NCBI GenBank assembly: GCA_041166025.1
Contig: JBEAMJ010000010.1
Span: 1 to 64,000, forward strand
DNA length: 64,000 nucleotides
DNA from: UBA7672 sp041166025
GTDB lineage: Bacteria > Pseudomonadota > Alphaproteobacteria > Caulobacterales > Hyphomonadaceae
Direction of reading: 5' to 3'
Shown: positions 24,999 through 34,160 of the stretch, piece after piece
Layout: each line of letters begins with the position of its first letter
Position numbering within the stretch: the first letter of the stretch is position 1
The notes under the pieces: model-generated
What the model saw: only the letters and a program-made list of their open reading frames with translations
Databases searched by the model: none
What the model was told of the DNA's origin: nothing
Position numbers and translations under genes: made by a program

Positions 24999-26672
24999 TC
25001 AGCCCATCACACGCTGAAGGCCGCCCATGCCGCCGGTTTCGCTTGGCCGGACAAGGAATTTTGCGTCCGTGCTGGCGTAATAGTCCCGAGACCGGACGGT
25101 CGAAACCTTGACGAACTCGGCCTCAACCTGGTCGGCTGTCAGTGTCACGATGGTGAAACCCTTTGAAAAGGCGTTGTAGTACAGCACCTCGTCATTGGCT
25201 TCCGCCATGAGCCAGTTCAGTTCCTCCAGCGGCAGGTTGTCGCCTGCCCCGTTCGACGTCACGGAGGTGCAGCCGAACTCGACGCCGCGCTTCTGGCCCG
25301 ACGCATCGTGAAGCTCGTTGGCCCAGCTGGTATGGGTATCGCCCGTCAGCGTCACCAGACGCGCATTCGCCGCCTTGGCCGCCTGGTAGAGGCGCTCACG
25401 CGCCTGCGGGAAACCGGCCCAGGCATCGAGATTCCATTCAAGGCCCCATCGCGCGGTTGAATAGAACCTCTTGGCCCCCTGCGGCACGGTTGCGTACTGT
25501 TCGGGCGTCAGATGGCGCTGCAGGTCGGGCATCTGTACCTTCGCCATCGTCACCTGGTTGCCGAGCACCTGCCACTTCTTGCCGGCTCCCGCGGACTGCT
25601 TCAGCCCGTCAGCCAACCACGCCTCCTGCTCCGTCCCCAGCATGGTGCGCGCCGGATCATTGATCTTCTGCTTCAACCGGTCGACGATCGCCGGACGGTC
25701 GACATCGGCGGCGAGGAAGATCTCATCGAACGTCAGGTCCTCGCCGCGACCGACGAGCCGGCTTTCAAGCAGAAAAAGCGTTGCGAGATCGCCGATCTCG
25801 AACCTGCGCCAGATCGCCTCGCGCGCCCGTCCCGCTTCCGGATCGCGCACCGGCATCCATTCGAGGTAGGCCTGCACCGCAACAGACTTGCGCGCGCTCC
25901 ACGCGCCTTCCGTCTCGATCTGATGATTTTCCGCGCCGGTCCGATAGGAGTTGTTGGTCGATTCATGATCGTCCCAGGTGCAGAACCACGGCGCCACCGC
26001 GTGCGCCGCCTGCAGGTCGGGGTCCGACTTGTACTGGGCATGACGCGTCCGGTAGTCGGCCAGCGTCACAATCTCATGGCTAGGTTCATGGTTGCGGCCG
26101 AGCTCCTTGCCCACGGCGCTGCCATAGCCGGTTGCGCCATACTCGTAGATGTAGTCGCCAAGATGAACCACGGCGTCGATCTTGCCTTGCGACCCACGCT
26201 TGGCGATCTCGCGATAGGCGTTGAAATACCCGAACGGCCAGTTGGAGCACGACACCACGGCCATGCGATAGTCGGCGACCCCGCTTGCCGGCAGCGTCCG
26301 CGTCGCGCCTCCGGGTGAGGCCGTTCGGCCGATCGAGAACCAGTAGTAGTAAAGCTGGCCCGGTTCTAACCCCTGCACGTCAACCTTGACCGTGTAATCC
26401 CGCTCCGGCCCGGTGTTGATCGTGCCGCGCTTCACGACATCCTGGAAACTGGAGTCGCGCGCCACACCCCACGCCACCGCGACGGGACCATCGGCGTCGG
26501 GCGTTACCCTTGTCCAGATCACCACGCTGGTCTGCGTTGGATCGCCCGAGGCGATACCGTGCCGGAAGGCGCCTTTGGCATTCGCCACGTCTCCCGCCGT
26601 CGTCGTGCAGGCCGCAGCCCCCAGACCCGCGACCCCCAATCCGAGCGCGCCGCGCCGCGTCAGCCTGGTCAT
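24999..26672 (-). CDS. phoD: PhoD-family alkaline phosphatase/phosphodiesterase
   Basis: A 557-residue exported phosphatase of the PhoD family, which cleaves phosphomono- and diesters using Fe and Ca. The N-terminus has a twin-arginine-like TRRGALGLGVAG followed by an AAAC cysteine, so it may be Tat-exported and lipidated. Metal and active-site segments are VVSCSNWP, VHLGDYIYEY, CTWDDHE and LVTLTGDTHTSW. Length matches the family. It diverges from the pseudouridine synthase gene. A PhoX-like gene sits elsewhere in the window (50057-51499). Pho-box control was not evident. Confidence 0.93.
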   Translation of the reverse strand: MTRLTRRGALGLGVAGLGAAACTTTAGDVANAKGAFRHGIASGDPTQTSVVIWTRVTPDADGPVAVAWGVARDSSFQDVVKRGTINTGPERDYTVKVDVQGLEPGQLYYYWFSIGRTASPGGATRTLPASGVADYRMAVVSCSNWPFGYFNAYREIAKRGSQGKIDAVVHLGDYIYEYGATGYGSAVGKELGRNHEPSHEIVTLADYRTRHAQYKSDPDLQAAHAVAPWFCTWDDHESTNNSYRTGAENHQIETEGAWSARKSVAVQAYLEWMPVRDPEAGRAREAIWRRFEIGDLATLFLLESRLVGRGEDLTFDEIFLAADVDRPAIVDRLKQKINDPARTMLGTEQEAWLADGLKQSAGAGKKWQVLGNQVTMAKVQMPDLQRHLTPEQYATVPQGAKRFYSTARWGLEWNLDAWAGFPQARERLYQAAKAANARLVTLTGDTHTSWANELHDASGQKRGVEFGCTSVTSNGAGDNLPLEELNWLMAEANDEVLYYNAFSKGFTIVTLTADQVEAEFVKVSTVRSRDYYASTDAKFLVRPSETGGMGGLQRVMG

Positions 26673-26749
26673 GGATTTATCCTCCCCGCCGGGTTAGGTG
26701 CCAACAACTTCAAACTCATCCCTACCTCGCAGCGCATCGCGACGAAAGC

Positions 26750-27823
26750 ATGACGTCAGACCTGCCTTCACCCCTCACCCTTGTCGCCCCGGCGGAAGCC
26801 GCGGGCACGCGCCTCGACAAATGGCTTGCGGATGCGGGAACGGGCATGTCGCGATCGCGCCTGCGCGCGCTGATCGAGGAAGGCCGCGTCACGGCAAACG
26901 GGCTGCCCGCGACTGACGCCAGCGCGAAGGTGGTTCCAGGGACGACCTATTTGATCCAACTCCCTGCGCCGGTCTCCGCCGAGCCGGAGGCGGAGGAAAT
27001 TCCGCTCGATATCGTATTCGAAGACAGACACCTCATCATCGTCAACAAGCCGCCCGGCCTGGTCGTTCACCCGGCTGGCGGATCCGAGCGCGGGACACTG
27101 GTCAACGCCCTGCTTTTCCACTGCGGTCGCGACCTCACCGGCATCGGCGGTGTCGCCCGTCCCGGGATCGTCCACCGCCTCGACAAGGATACCTCCGGCG
27201 TGATGGTCGCGGCCAAATCCGAAGCCGCCCACACTGCCCTTACGGCCATGTTCGCCGCTCACGACATCGAGCGCGCTTACCTCGCCGTCACGCGCGGCGC
27301 GCCTCGTCCGCTGGTTGGGCGCATCGAAACCAATATCGGACGCTCGCCCAACGACCGGAAGAAGATGGCGGTGATGCGTGAGAAGCACTTCCGCGCCGAC
27401 CACTGGTCCGACGATTCAAGCCAGGAGAACGACGCGCCGCAGGGCAAGCTGGCGATCACCAATTACCGCGCGCTTGAAACCTACGGCCGCCTTGACGAGA
27501 CAGGAACTCAGCCTGCAGCGGCGCTGGTCGAGTGCACCCTTGAGACCGGGCGCACACACCAGATCCGCGTGCACATGGCGCACATTCACGCCCCCGTCCT
27601 CGGCGACCAGACCTATGGCAAACACCGCTGGCTTCGCGCCCATGGCAAGGGCCCGGCCTTCGAGCGCGCCACAGCCACGGCAAAGGCCTTCCCGCGACAG
27701 GCGCTGCACGCGGCCGTCCTGGGCTTCGTTCACCCGATCACTGGTAAGTCACTGCGTTTCGAGCGCGATCCACCAGAGGACATGAGCGATTTGATCGCCG
27801 CGCTGAGGGCGATGCCGTCCTGA
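26750..27823 (+). CDS. RluA/RluD-family pseudouridine synthase
   Basis: A 357-residue enzyme that isomerises uridines in rRNA (RluD type). The N-terminal S4 RNA-binding domain (GTRLDKWLADAGTGMSRSRL) is followed by the catalytic domain. The aspartate motif is HRLDKDTSG, and GRTHQIRVHM is the C-terminal signature. ATG 26750 gives the standard N-terminus, and the long upstream extension overlaps phoD in antisense and is not expected to be coding. An insertion of about 20 acidic and polar residues near residues 218-235 is slightly longer than in typical RluD. Downstream it converges on the TonB-domain gene. Confidence 0.92.
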   Translation: MTSDLPSPLTLVAPAEAAGTRLDKWLADAGTGMSRSRLRALIEEGRVTANGLPATDASAKVVPGTTYLIQLPAPVSAEPEAEEIPLDIVFEDRHLIIVNKPPGLVVHPAGGSERGTLVNALLFHCGRDLTGIGGVARPGIVHRLDKDTSGVMVAAKSEAAHTALTAMFAAHDIERAYLAVTRGAPRPLVGRIETNIGRSPNDRKKMAVMREKHFRADHWSDDSSQENDAPQGKLAITNYRALETYGRLDETGTQPAAALVECTLETGRTHQIRVHMAHIHAPVLGDQTYGKHRWLRAHGKGPAFERATATAKAFPRQALHAAVLGFVHPITGKSLRFERDPPEDMSDLIAALRAMPS

Positions 27824-27829
27824 GACCGC

Positions 27830-28390
27830 CTAACGCTTGGTGACGCGCCACTCATAATCGAGGCGATAGCCGCAAACCGCCATCGGTTGACCATTGAACT
27901 CCGCCGGCGCGAACTTCGCCGTTTGGGCCCACTCCAGCGTTGCGTTGTCGAGCGCCGGCGAACCGGACGAACGCGCAAGCTTCACATCGACCATGCGTCC
28001 CTCGACCGTCACGCAGGATTCGAGCGTGGTGACTCCCGTCTCCTCCCGCCTCACCGCGGCTTCGGGATAGACCGGCAATGCGGTGGATGCATCGACGCGC
28101 GGCCTCTGTGTGAGGCCTGGCATGTTCGCCTTCCACTGAACGAAGAAGGCTGGCCGTTCCGACTGCGTAGTGGATGTCGCGCCCCCAGGCTCGTCGGATC
28201 GTTCGATCCTCGGTGCACCTGCGGTCGCCACGGGCTCTATCGCAGACGAGACCTCGACCTGCCCGAACCCTGGAAGGCCCGGCACCGGTATCGAAATGTC
28301 CGTCAACGGTATCGGGATCGCAGAGCAACCCGCGAGCCACACCGCGCCAATCGTCAGCCACCCCGCCCCGGATAGATTTGCAGCACGCAT
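27830..28390 (-). CDS. TonB C-terminal-domain lipoprotein
   Basis: A 186-residue protein with lipobox LAGC. Its C-terminal half resembles the TonB/TolA C-terminal domain: YPEAAVRREETGVTTLESCVTVEGRMVDVKLARSSG, then ALDNATLEWAQTAKFAPA. It lacks the N-terminal inner-membrane anchor and Pro-rich spacer of energy-transducing TonB, so it is unlikely to drive outer-membrane transport and may be a structural or accessory lipoprotein. ATG 28390 has GGAGGG seven bases upstream. Two extra cysteines (ESCV and VCGY) could pair in the periplasm. Confidence 0.75.
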   Translation of the reverse strand: MRAANLSGAGWLTIGAVWLAGCSAIPIPLTDISIPVPGLPGFGQVEVSSAIEPVATAGAPRIERSDEPGGATSTTQSERPAFFVQWKANMPGLTQRPRVDASTALPVYPEAAVRREETGVTTLESCVTVEGRMVDVKLARSSGSPALDNATLEWAQTAKFAPAEFNGQPMAVCGYRLDYEWRVTKR

Positions 28391-28484
28391 GCCGCGACCC
28401 TCCGATATGTGGCTCCTGATGACTCGCACCATGCCACGCCAGGGTCTGCGGCGCGAGAAAAATCGCGCATCTACAATAACCGGC

Positions 28485-28910
28485 CTAACGGATGGCCGCC
28501 ATGACCTTTGACCATTCCTGAGGCGACATGAACCCGTCCTTGTCGGAATCGACGACAGTGTTGAAGACCCAGGCATGATAACCAAGGAACTCCCTTTGGG
28601 TCAGCGTTCGCCCGCCCTCGGCGTTGGCGTTCCGGAACACGAAAGGCGCGTTTTGCCTTGATTTGCCCTGGAGCGACTCCTTGAACTCGCCCTGGTTCAG
28701 CTCGCCATCGCCATCTTTGTCAAACTGGGCCAGCCGCGGTTGCTGAAACATCAGATATTCATTGAGGTCACACTTCCCATCGCCGTTCTTGTCGAGAAAA
28801 GCGATGGCCGCCTCGGGCTGCTGGGCGAGCGCGGCCGGAGGCAGCGTCGCAGCAAGCGCCAGGGCCGCGACTGGCCCGATCAAGGTCTCGGCAAATCGTG
28901 GTGTGGACAT
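28485..28910 (-). CDS. Secreted EF-hand calcium-binding protein
   Basis: A 141-residue exported protein with a signal peptide ending AALAQ. Three canonical EF-hand loops are visible: DKNGDGKCDLNE, DKDGDGELNQGE and DSDKDGFMSPQE. A degenerate fourth (NANAEGGRTLTQRE) lies between the second and third canonical loops, giving two EF-hand pairs. Calcium-dependent regulation or buffering in the periplasm is likely, but the partner is unknown. ATG 28910 is favoured over 28922 because GGAG lies about eight bases upstream. It is separated from rpoH by a 392-bp divergent gap. Confidence 0.8.
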   Translation of the reverse strand: MSTPRFAETLIGPVAALALAATLPPAALAQQPEAAIAFLDKNGDGKCDLNEYLMFQQPRLAQFDKDGDGELNQGEFKESLQGKSRQNAPFVFRNANAEGGRTLTQREFLGYHAWVFNTVVDSDKDGFMSPQEWSKVMAAIR

Positions 28911-29302
28911 TTTCGGCTCCATTCCGTCGACGCCAAGCTACCCGCTGCCGTCTGTGGAGGCCAGCCACGATCGGCGCCTCCCCAGTCCCTTGAAAAAAAC
29001 CAGCGCCCACAACTCCTTGGCGTGACAAGGGCGACCAGCATCTGCGGCTTTAGGCTCACTGCGCGTTTCGCATAGATATGATCGCGCGCCCTGCCTCTTT
29101 TACGCCGCGATGCAGGCTCCCATTTAGTTTACGGACGGACAGGGGGGCGGGACCATAATCCTGCCAGAGAACCTTCGTAGGTCCGTGCCGTTGGAACCCC
29201 GCGGATACATAAAAAGGGTTTGTGACGGGACGCCATAGATAAATCCGCGTGCCTTTCCTCCCCGTAGCGAAGGGGTCCGCGGAAGAAAAGAAGGAGACGA
29301 AC
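28911..29302. other. Intergenic region upstream of rpoH
   Basis: The 392-bp gap between the EF-hand gene (leftward) and rpoH (rightward) holds no convincing gene. It should contain the rpoH promoters. The AT-rich patch ATACATAAAAAGGGTTTG near 29204-29223 and CCATAGATAAA at 29232-29242 are the likeliest -10 regions, but I cannot place a -35 with proper spacing for either the housekeeping or heat-shock sigma factor. A ribosome site AAGGAG lies six bases before the rpoH ATG. Confidence 0.4.
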
Positions 29303-30193
29303 ATGGCAAGCCTTGCAATCGCTCTCAGCCCCGAACAGGGCCTTTCGCGCTACCTGTCGGAAATCCGCAAATTCCCTCTGCTGGAGAAAAACGAAGAGTT
29401 CATGCTCGCACAGCGTTGGGCGCAGGACCAGGATCCGGAAGCGGCCGAGAAGCTGGTCACATCCCACCTTCGCCTCGTGGCCAAGATCGCCATGGGCTAT
29501 CGCGGCTATGGCCTGCCCATGGGCGAGGTCATTTCCGAAGGCAATGTCGGCCTGATGCAGGCCGTCAAGAAGTTCGACCCGGATAAGGGTTTCCGCCTCG
29601 CGACCTACGCCATGTGGTGGATCCGAGCCGCAATTCAGGAATACATCCTGCGCTCATGGTCGCTGGTGAAGCTCGGCACCACTGCCGCCCAGAAGAAGCT
29701 GTTCTTCAACTTGCGCCGTCTCAAGGGCGAGATCAGCGCCCTGGAAGAAGGCGATCTGCGTCCTGAAAACGTGGCAGAAATCTCCAGGCGCCTCGGCGTA
29801 ACTGAGGAAGAAGTCACCTCGATGAACCGCCGCATGTCAGCTGGGGGCGACGCCTCGCTGAATGCCCCGATCGCGGGCACGGAAGGTGAAGCTGAATGGC
29901 AGGACTGGATCGCTGACGACACGCCCGGCCAAGCCGAACGCATGGCGGAGAATGACGAGTTCAGCGCGCGCATGAGCCTGCTCGAGCGCGCGATGGAATC
30001 GCTCAACGACCGCGAGCGCCACATCATCACCGAGCGCCGCCTCAAGGAAGAGCCGACCACGCTGGAAGACCTCTCGGCCGAATACAATGTCAGCCGCGAG
30101 CGCATCCGCCAGATCGAGGTCCGCGCCTTCGAGAAGCTGCAGAAAGCGATGCGCGAAGCCGCACGCCAACAAGGCCTCGTCGACGCAAACTAG
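29303..30193 (+). CDS. rpoH: RNA polymerase sigma factor RpoH (sigma-32)
   Basis: The heat-shock sigma factor. The 296-residue length is standard. Region 2 contains EVISEGNVGLMQAVKKFDPDKGFRLATYAMWWIRAAIQEYI. It is followed by the RpoH box QKKLFFNLRR that distinguishes RpoH from other sigma-70 proteins. Region 4 has the helix-turn-helix LEDLSAEYNVSRERIRQIEVRAFEKL. ATG 29303 follows AAGGAG (29291-29296) at ideal distance. A terminator-like stem follows at 30202-30227. Confidence 0.97.
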   Translation: MASLAIALSPEQGLSRYLSEIRKFPLLEKNEEFMLAQRWAQDQDPEAAEKLVTSHLRLVAKIAMGYRGYGLPMGEVISEGNVGLMQAVKKFDPDKGFRLATYAMWWIRAAIQEYILRSWSLVKLGTTAAQKKLFFNLRRLKGEISALEEGDLRPENVAEISRRLGVTEEEVTSMNRRMSAGGDASLNAPIAGTEGEAEWQDWIADDTPGQAERMAENDEFSARMSLLERAMESLNDRERHIITERRLKEEPTTLEDLSAEYNVSRERIRQIEVRAFEKLQKAMREAARQQGLVDAN

Positions 30194-30201
30194 GAACCAG
30201 C

Positions 30202-30235
30202 CCGGCCCGGTCGCAAGAGTGGGCCGGATCGCTTT
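30202..30235 (+). terminator. Rho-independent terminator of rpoH
   Basis: CCGGCCC (30202-30208) pairs with GGGCCGG (30221-30227) around a 12-base loop. The segment ATCGCTTTT follows, nine bases after the rpoH stop. The stem is strong and the T run is short. Confidence 0.7.
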
Positions 30236-30309
30236 TGAAGCTTGAGACGCGCGGGCGCGCCTCCCTGAGCCAGCCATCTAACGATGGGCTCCTGGAAAAC
30301 CCCCGCGCC

Positions 30310-30356
30310 GCCCGCCTCCCGCGCCGCGCGGTGGTCCCCACGACGGGGAGGCGGGC
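30310..30356. repeat. Long perfect inverted repeat between rpoH and the P450 gene
   Basis: GCCCGCCTCCC at 30310-30320 and its exact complement GGGAGGCGGGC at 30346-30356 form an 11-bp G+C-rich stem with a 25-base loop. It lies about 75 bp upstream of the P450 start. It could be a second terminator or a 5' leader structure of the P450 transcript. Confidence 0.5.
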
Positions 30357-30429
30357 CTAGCTTTCCGTCACACCTTCCCTCGCAGCGCAAAAGCGGCTAC
30401 ACCCTGACACTGTCAAGGAGCCTCCCGCC

Positions 30430-31668
30430 ATGGCTGATGCCGCGCTCTCCCCGCTGAAGACCTACGCCGACATCCCAGTCCTTGATTGGGACCTGCAGGA
30501 CCCCCACGCCTCCTCCTACGACCTGTTCCGCGACCTTCGCGCAAAAACGCCGCTCGTTCGCGTTCCGATGGGCATGGGCAACATCGTGCTCGGCCTGCGC
30601 GCCCGCATGGTCGACCAGATCGTCTCACCCGAGAACACGCGCCAGCTCGAGACTGAAATGAAGATGATGCAGGGCGTCTTTGACGGCCCTATCTTCGATT
30701 TCGTCGCCCAGGTCATGCTGTTCGCCAATGGCGAGGTCCACACGCGCCGCCGCCAGCCCGTCGCCCGCACCTTCGCCTTCAAGCTGATGGAGGCGATGCG
30801 GCCCAAGGCGGCAGCAGTCGCCGCCGAGATCATCACCGAGCGCCTCGGCAAAGGTCCGTTCGACTACCTGCAAGATTTCGCTGCGCAGATCCCCGCCCGC
30901 ATCATCGCCGACATCCTCGGCATCCCGCGCGAAGATCTCCCTGTCTTCCTTGGCTGGATCAGCGACACGGCCGAGTCCATCGGCTTCATCGAGGTCGATC
31001 GCCGGGCCCAGATCGAAACCTCGCTCACAGAATTCAACGCCTATGTCGACAAACTGCTGGCCGACCGGCGCACCAATCCGCGCGGCGATTTCCTTTCCGA
31101 CTACGTCGCCGCGACGGCGGCCTCCGGCGATCTGAGCGAGGGCGAGATCCGCGCCCAGGTGGTGGGCCTCATCCTCGCCGGGTCGGACACGACGCGTAAT
31201 TCGATGTGCATGTCGCTTTACCAGCTGCTGCAACATCCGGGGCAATGGCGCGACCTCTGCGCCAATCCCGATGGCCTCAAGAAAGCTGCGGCCGAGGAAG
31301 GCCTGCGCTTCGAGCCCGTGGTCTCCGGCATTCCGCGCGTCACCACGCGCGAGATGGAGATCGAAGGCTTCCTCATCCCGCCTGGGGCAATCACGATGGT
31401 GTCGATCCTGTCCGTCCTGCGCGATCCGGAAGTCTACGCCGACCCGGACATGTTCAACATCCACCGTACCGACCAGCAGCGTTGGCACCTCGCCTTCGGC
31501 GCGGGCGCCCATCGCTGCGCTGGCGAGGCGCTGGCGCGTGTCGAACTCGAGGAAACCCTGGCCGCTATCGCGCGCCTCGCCCCCAACACCCGCATCATCG
31601 GCGCGCCCCCCCGCCTCCAGCCCGGCGCGATCCGCACCGTGGACCAGATACAGGTGGCGTTCGCATAG
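30430..31668 (+). CDS. Cytochrome P450
   Basis: A 412-residue soluble bacterial P450 monooxygenase. The heme-binding loop is FGAGAHRCAGEALAR with the cysteine ligand, the I-helix oxygen-binding motif is AGSDTTR, and EEGLRFEP gives the ExxR motif. No membrane anchor is present. The substrate cannot be read, and related enzymes hydroxylate terpenes, fatty acids or steroids. No ferredoxin or reductase gene is adjacent, so redox partners must be encoded elsewhere. ATG 30430 has AAGGAG eight bases upstream. Confidence 0.94.
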   Translation: MADAALSPLKTYADIPVLDWDLQDPHASSYDLFRDLRAKTPLVRVPMGMGNIVLGLRARMVDQIVSPENTRQLETEMKMMQGVFDGPIFDFVAQVMLFANGEVHTRRRQPVARTFAFKLMEAMRPKAAAVAAEIITERLGKGPFDYLQDFAAQIPARIIADILGIPREDLPVFLGWISDTAESIGFIEVDRRAQIETSLTEFNAYVDKLLADRRTNPRGDFLSDYVAATAASGDLSEGEIRAQVVGLILAGSDTTRNSMCMSLYQLLQHPGQWRDLCANPDGLKKAAAEEGLRFEPVVSGIPRVTTREMEIEGFLIPPGAITMVSILSVLRDPEVYADPDMFNIHRTDQQRWHLAFGAGAHRCAGEALARVELEETLAAIARLAPNTRIIGAPPRLQPGAIRTVDQIQVAFA

Positions 31669-31731
31669 CGTCTGTGAAGCTACACCCCACAGAATTGAGG
31701 ACGAGGGCTTGCTTCCAGAACGCAGCTTGCC

Positions 31732-32709
31732 TCATGGCTTCTTAAGCGCCCGTCTTTCATTCTCGCGCTGCGCCATCAGGATATGCGGCACCGACAGGTT
31801 GCCTTCATGGCAGGCGTGTTCGAACATGCGCTGGCTGGTTTTGTAGAGCGAGTACTCCGCCAGCCACGGCGCTGAGTAGATTGACGGATCCTCCACGGTG
31901 TACTGATAGAGCAGCTCGTTCTCCGCCACGCGCGTGAACCGCTCGATTACCGTGCTGTCGGCGCCCACCACGAGGTTGGAGAACGCCCTCACCCGGTCAT
32001 TGTCCGGCAGGCCGATTGTCTCCACCACCAGCGTCTCACCCTCCCAGCGCGCGATCGAATCCCCGATCGGTGAATGCAACGCCTTCGGCTTGTGCGTGTC
32101 GGCAAAGGGAATAATGCGGGCCTCATCGCCATACTCGGTGTGGATCACGATCTGTCCGGGGGTCTGTATGAACTGGCGCGGATTGGCGCTGGTGGTCCCG
32201 ACCCCGGTCACCGGCGGGAGGCCGAGACTGGTGATGCAGCGCTCCCAGTTCGGTCTCTGCTCGATGTGCTCGGCGTTGTTCGAAGGCGCCCCCCGGCGGG
32301 ATTCCTTCCGCGCCGCCTCGGTGTAGGGCAGCTTGCCGTCGGCCGGCAGGACAACCGACCGCGTCCGCCGCTCGCCACGCACGATGGGCAGACCGTCCGC
32401 CGCCTTCATCAGCTCCGGCACTTCCGGATCGAGGGCGCGGTCGAGTGAGTCGCCTATCCCTTTGGCGACGGCGTCGGCCATCTGCTTCGCCGCCGTTTCC
32501 GGCAGGACCAGCATCGGCGCCTGCGTTGTCGATTCCATAAGGATCACGAAATTCTGCGTCCAGATGCCCTCAAGGCTAGGCTGCCCGAAAGAGGTTCGCG
32601 GAGCGGTATAGTCGGCTTTGGCGACCGGCGGAGCCGTTCCCTGCGCGAGCGCAGGCGCAGCCAGAAGGGCGATCGAAACAACACTGATGTTGGGGAGGAA
32701 GGCTGTCAT
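31732..32709 (-). CDS. Secreted protein of a WEGxTLVVxT-type unknown family
   Basis: A 325-residue exported protein with a signal peptide ending APALAQG. Segments GIWTQNFVI, PNWERCITSLGLPPV, QTPGQIVIHTEYGDEARII, RWEGETLVVETIG, ERFTRV and YTVEDPSIYSAPW are shared with a large uncharacterised family common in sphingomonads and acidobacteria. No catalytic function is known to me. ATG 32709 gives a clean signal peptide, so an upstream ATG 14 codons earlier is less likely. Confidence 0.7.
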   Translation of the reverse strand: MTAFLPNISVVSIALLAAPALAQGTAPPVAKADYTAPRTSFGQPSLEGIWTQNFVILMESTTQAPMLVLPETAAKQMADAVAKGIGDSLDRALDPEVPELMKAADGLPIVRGERRTRSVVLPADGKLPYTEAARKESRRGAPSNNAEHIEQRPNWERCITSLGLPPVTGVGTTSANPRQFIQTPGQIVIHTEYGDEARIIPFADTHKPKALHSPIGDSIARWEGETLVVETIGLPDNDRVRAFSNLVVGADSTVIERFTRVAENELLYQYTVEDPSIYSAPWLAEYSLYKTSQRMFEHACHEGNLSVPHILMAQRENERRALKKP

Positions 32710-32842
32710 CGGGACGTTCTCCGTCTCTTGGGTTATGACACTGTCTAGCACGGATTGGTCGGGCGCTGAAGCGCAGCATTGGCGGGGTTAGCGTCGCGGC
32801 CTGCGTCGATTTCTCATGCCCCGTCGCAAAAAAAGACGCGGC

Positions 32843-32864
32843 GATCGATGAAGTTTCACCGATC
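32843..32864. promoter_or_regulatory. 22-bp palindromic operator candidate
   Basis: GATCG-n-TGAA-nn-TTCA-n-CGATC is symmetric at 18 of 22 positions. It lies 43 bp before the membrane-protein gene at 32907, in the divergent gap with the secreted-protein gene at 32709. Its length and symmetry suit a TetR- or MarR-type dimer site. No such regulator gene is adjacent. Confidence 0.45.
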
Positions 32865-32906
32865 AGCGGGGATGCCGGTTAAGCCGGCCCGTCCACATTG
32901 GCTTGC

Positions 32907-33464
32907 ATGGCCACCGCGTCTTCCGAGCCGCTCTATCGCTCGCCCGCCCATCGCAAGGCGGTGATGCAGCATATCGGCGCCACGCTTGCGCCAGCTGCTA
33001 TCTGTTTCACCCTACTTGCGCCTCTCGTCGGGCTGGCGCTTCTCTGGGGCAGCACATTCATCGCCATGGCCTGCAAAGCTATCGGCGCGGGTGGGGCCAG
33101 CATTCCCGCCGCGCTTGATGCAGGCCTGCAGGTGCTCGTCGCCGGCTATCTCACCGCTGCGATCGCCGCGGGAATCACCGGCGTGTGGGTCGCCGTGCTC
33201 TCGCCCTTCGCGCCGGACAATTCGCGTTTCTGGAGCGGCGCAGCCATCATCGGCATGATGAGCGCCTTCCTCTTCGTGCGCGTCGATCCAGACGCCGGCA
33301 TGTTCGGCGGGCAGCTCTTTGTCGCGCTCGTAGGCGCCGTCAGTTCATTTGTTTGCGCCTGGCTGCTGCGGGATGCGATCCTCAAGCGCGACGACATGCG
33401 TCGCGATCATCTCGCCCGCGAGCGCGCCGACCGCCTCGCCCGCGAGCGCGGCGCCAGGGCCTAG
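32907..33464 (+). CDS. Hypothetical membrane protein
   Basis: A 185-residue protein with about four hydrophobic segments (APAAICFTLLAPLVGLALLWG, LQVLVAGYLTAAIAAGITGVWVAVL, SGAAIIGMMSAFLF and LFVALVGAVSSFVCAWLL). A basic, Arg-rich C-terminal helix follows, containing a short repeat (ARERADRLARERG). I do not recognise a family. The start could be ATG 32907 or TTG 32898. The ribosome site is weak. A palindrome lies 43 bp upstream. Confidence 0.55.
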   Translation: MATASSEPLYRSPAHRKAVMQHIGATLAPAAICFTLLAPLVGLALLWGSTFIAMACKAIGAGGASIPAALDAGLQVLVAGYLTAAIAAGITGVWVAVLSPFAPDNSRFWSGAAIIGMMSAFLFVRVDPDAGMFGGQLFVALVGAVSSFVCAWLLRDAILKRDDMRRDHLARERADRLARERGARA

Positions 33465-34160
33465 CATTCCGAATGCGTTCGCGCTTGCCCTCGGAAACAG
33501 GCGCGTTCTTGCGGGAAAGTCGCTGCATCGATTTTGGGGGGACACAGAAGAACTTCACACGCGAAGTCAGCCGCTTGCCGCCCGAAATCGCGAACAAAGA
33601 GCCATGAGGTCGGCGGGGGTCGTGGCCGGTGTAGCATCGCGCCCATGACACGCGCACGCTTCACATAAACGGAGTGGGCAGGCACGCCGCGATCCAGCCA
33701 CTGCTGGACGCGGTGGCGATGCCGTGCGTGAGCCTGGCGCATGCCGCCGCGACAACGCTTGGGATGATCCTCAACCGCATGCCCTGTGATTGGCGCAGAC
33801 AGGCGATGCATGCGGCTCTGTCCCAGACCACGTCCGGCCCTCATCTCAAGATGAACAACTCCGCCCTTGGGGTGACGCTCGGCCCGATTCGAGCATCTCT
33901 GTTGGCGCCCCGCCAGAATTCGCCAATGCTCCGCTAGAACACAATCAGGAACAGAAGCGTGCAACCCAGCGTTTCCAGCGGAGGCCAGGATCCAACCCTG
34001 GGCGCAGCGCAGAGCCCCCCCGCGCCCGGCGTCGCGAGCAAGACCTTCTCACGGCTCGTCTCGACGTACGCCTGAAAAAGCAGAACACCGCGCGCCAGCA
34101 CGCCCTGCACTGACCTGCGCACACACCCAACCCCGGCCCCACGCCGCGGAGATCGCGGCC
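33465..34160. other. Region without recognisable genes
   Basis: About 700 bp between the membrane-protein gene and moaC. Short open frames exist on both strands (for example 33674-33937 plus and 33461-33964 minus), but none has a ribosome site, a recognisable domain or the codon pattern of neighbours. It may be a decayed gene remnant or hold a small RNA. A run TTTTGGGGGGAC occurs near 33533. I see no mobile-element ends. Confidence 0.4.

Noticed and set aside
28911..29302. Heat-shock sigma promoter of rpoH
   Set aside because: CCATAGATA resembles a -10 element, but no -35 with acceptable spacing could be matched, so no site is annotated.
33461..33964. 167-codon minus-strand frame in the gene-poor stretch
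   Set aside because: It has no ribosome site, signal, domain or neighbour-like codon use. It is kept as part of the unexplained region instead.
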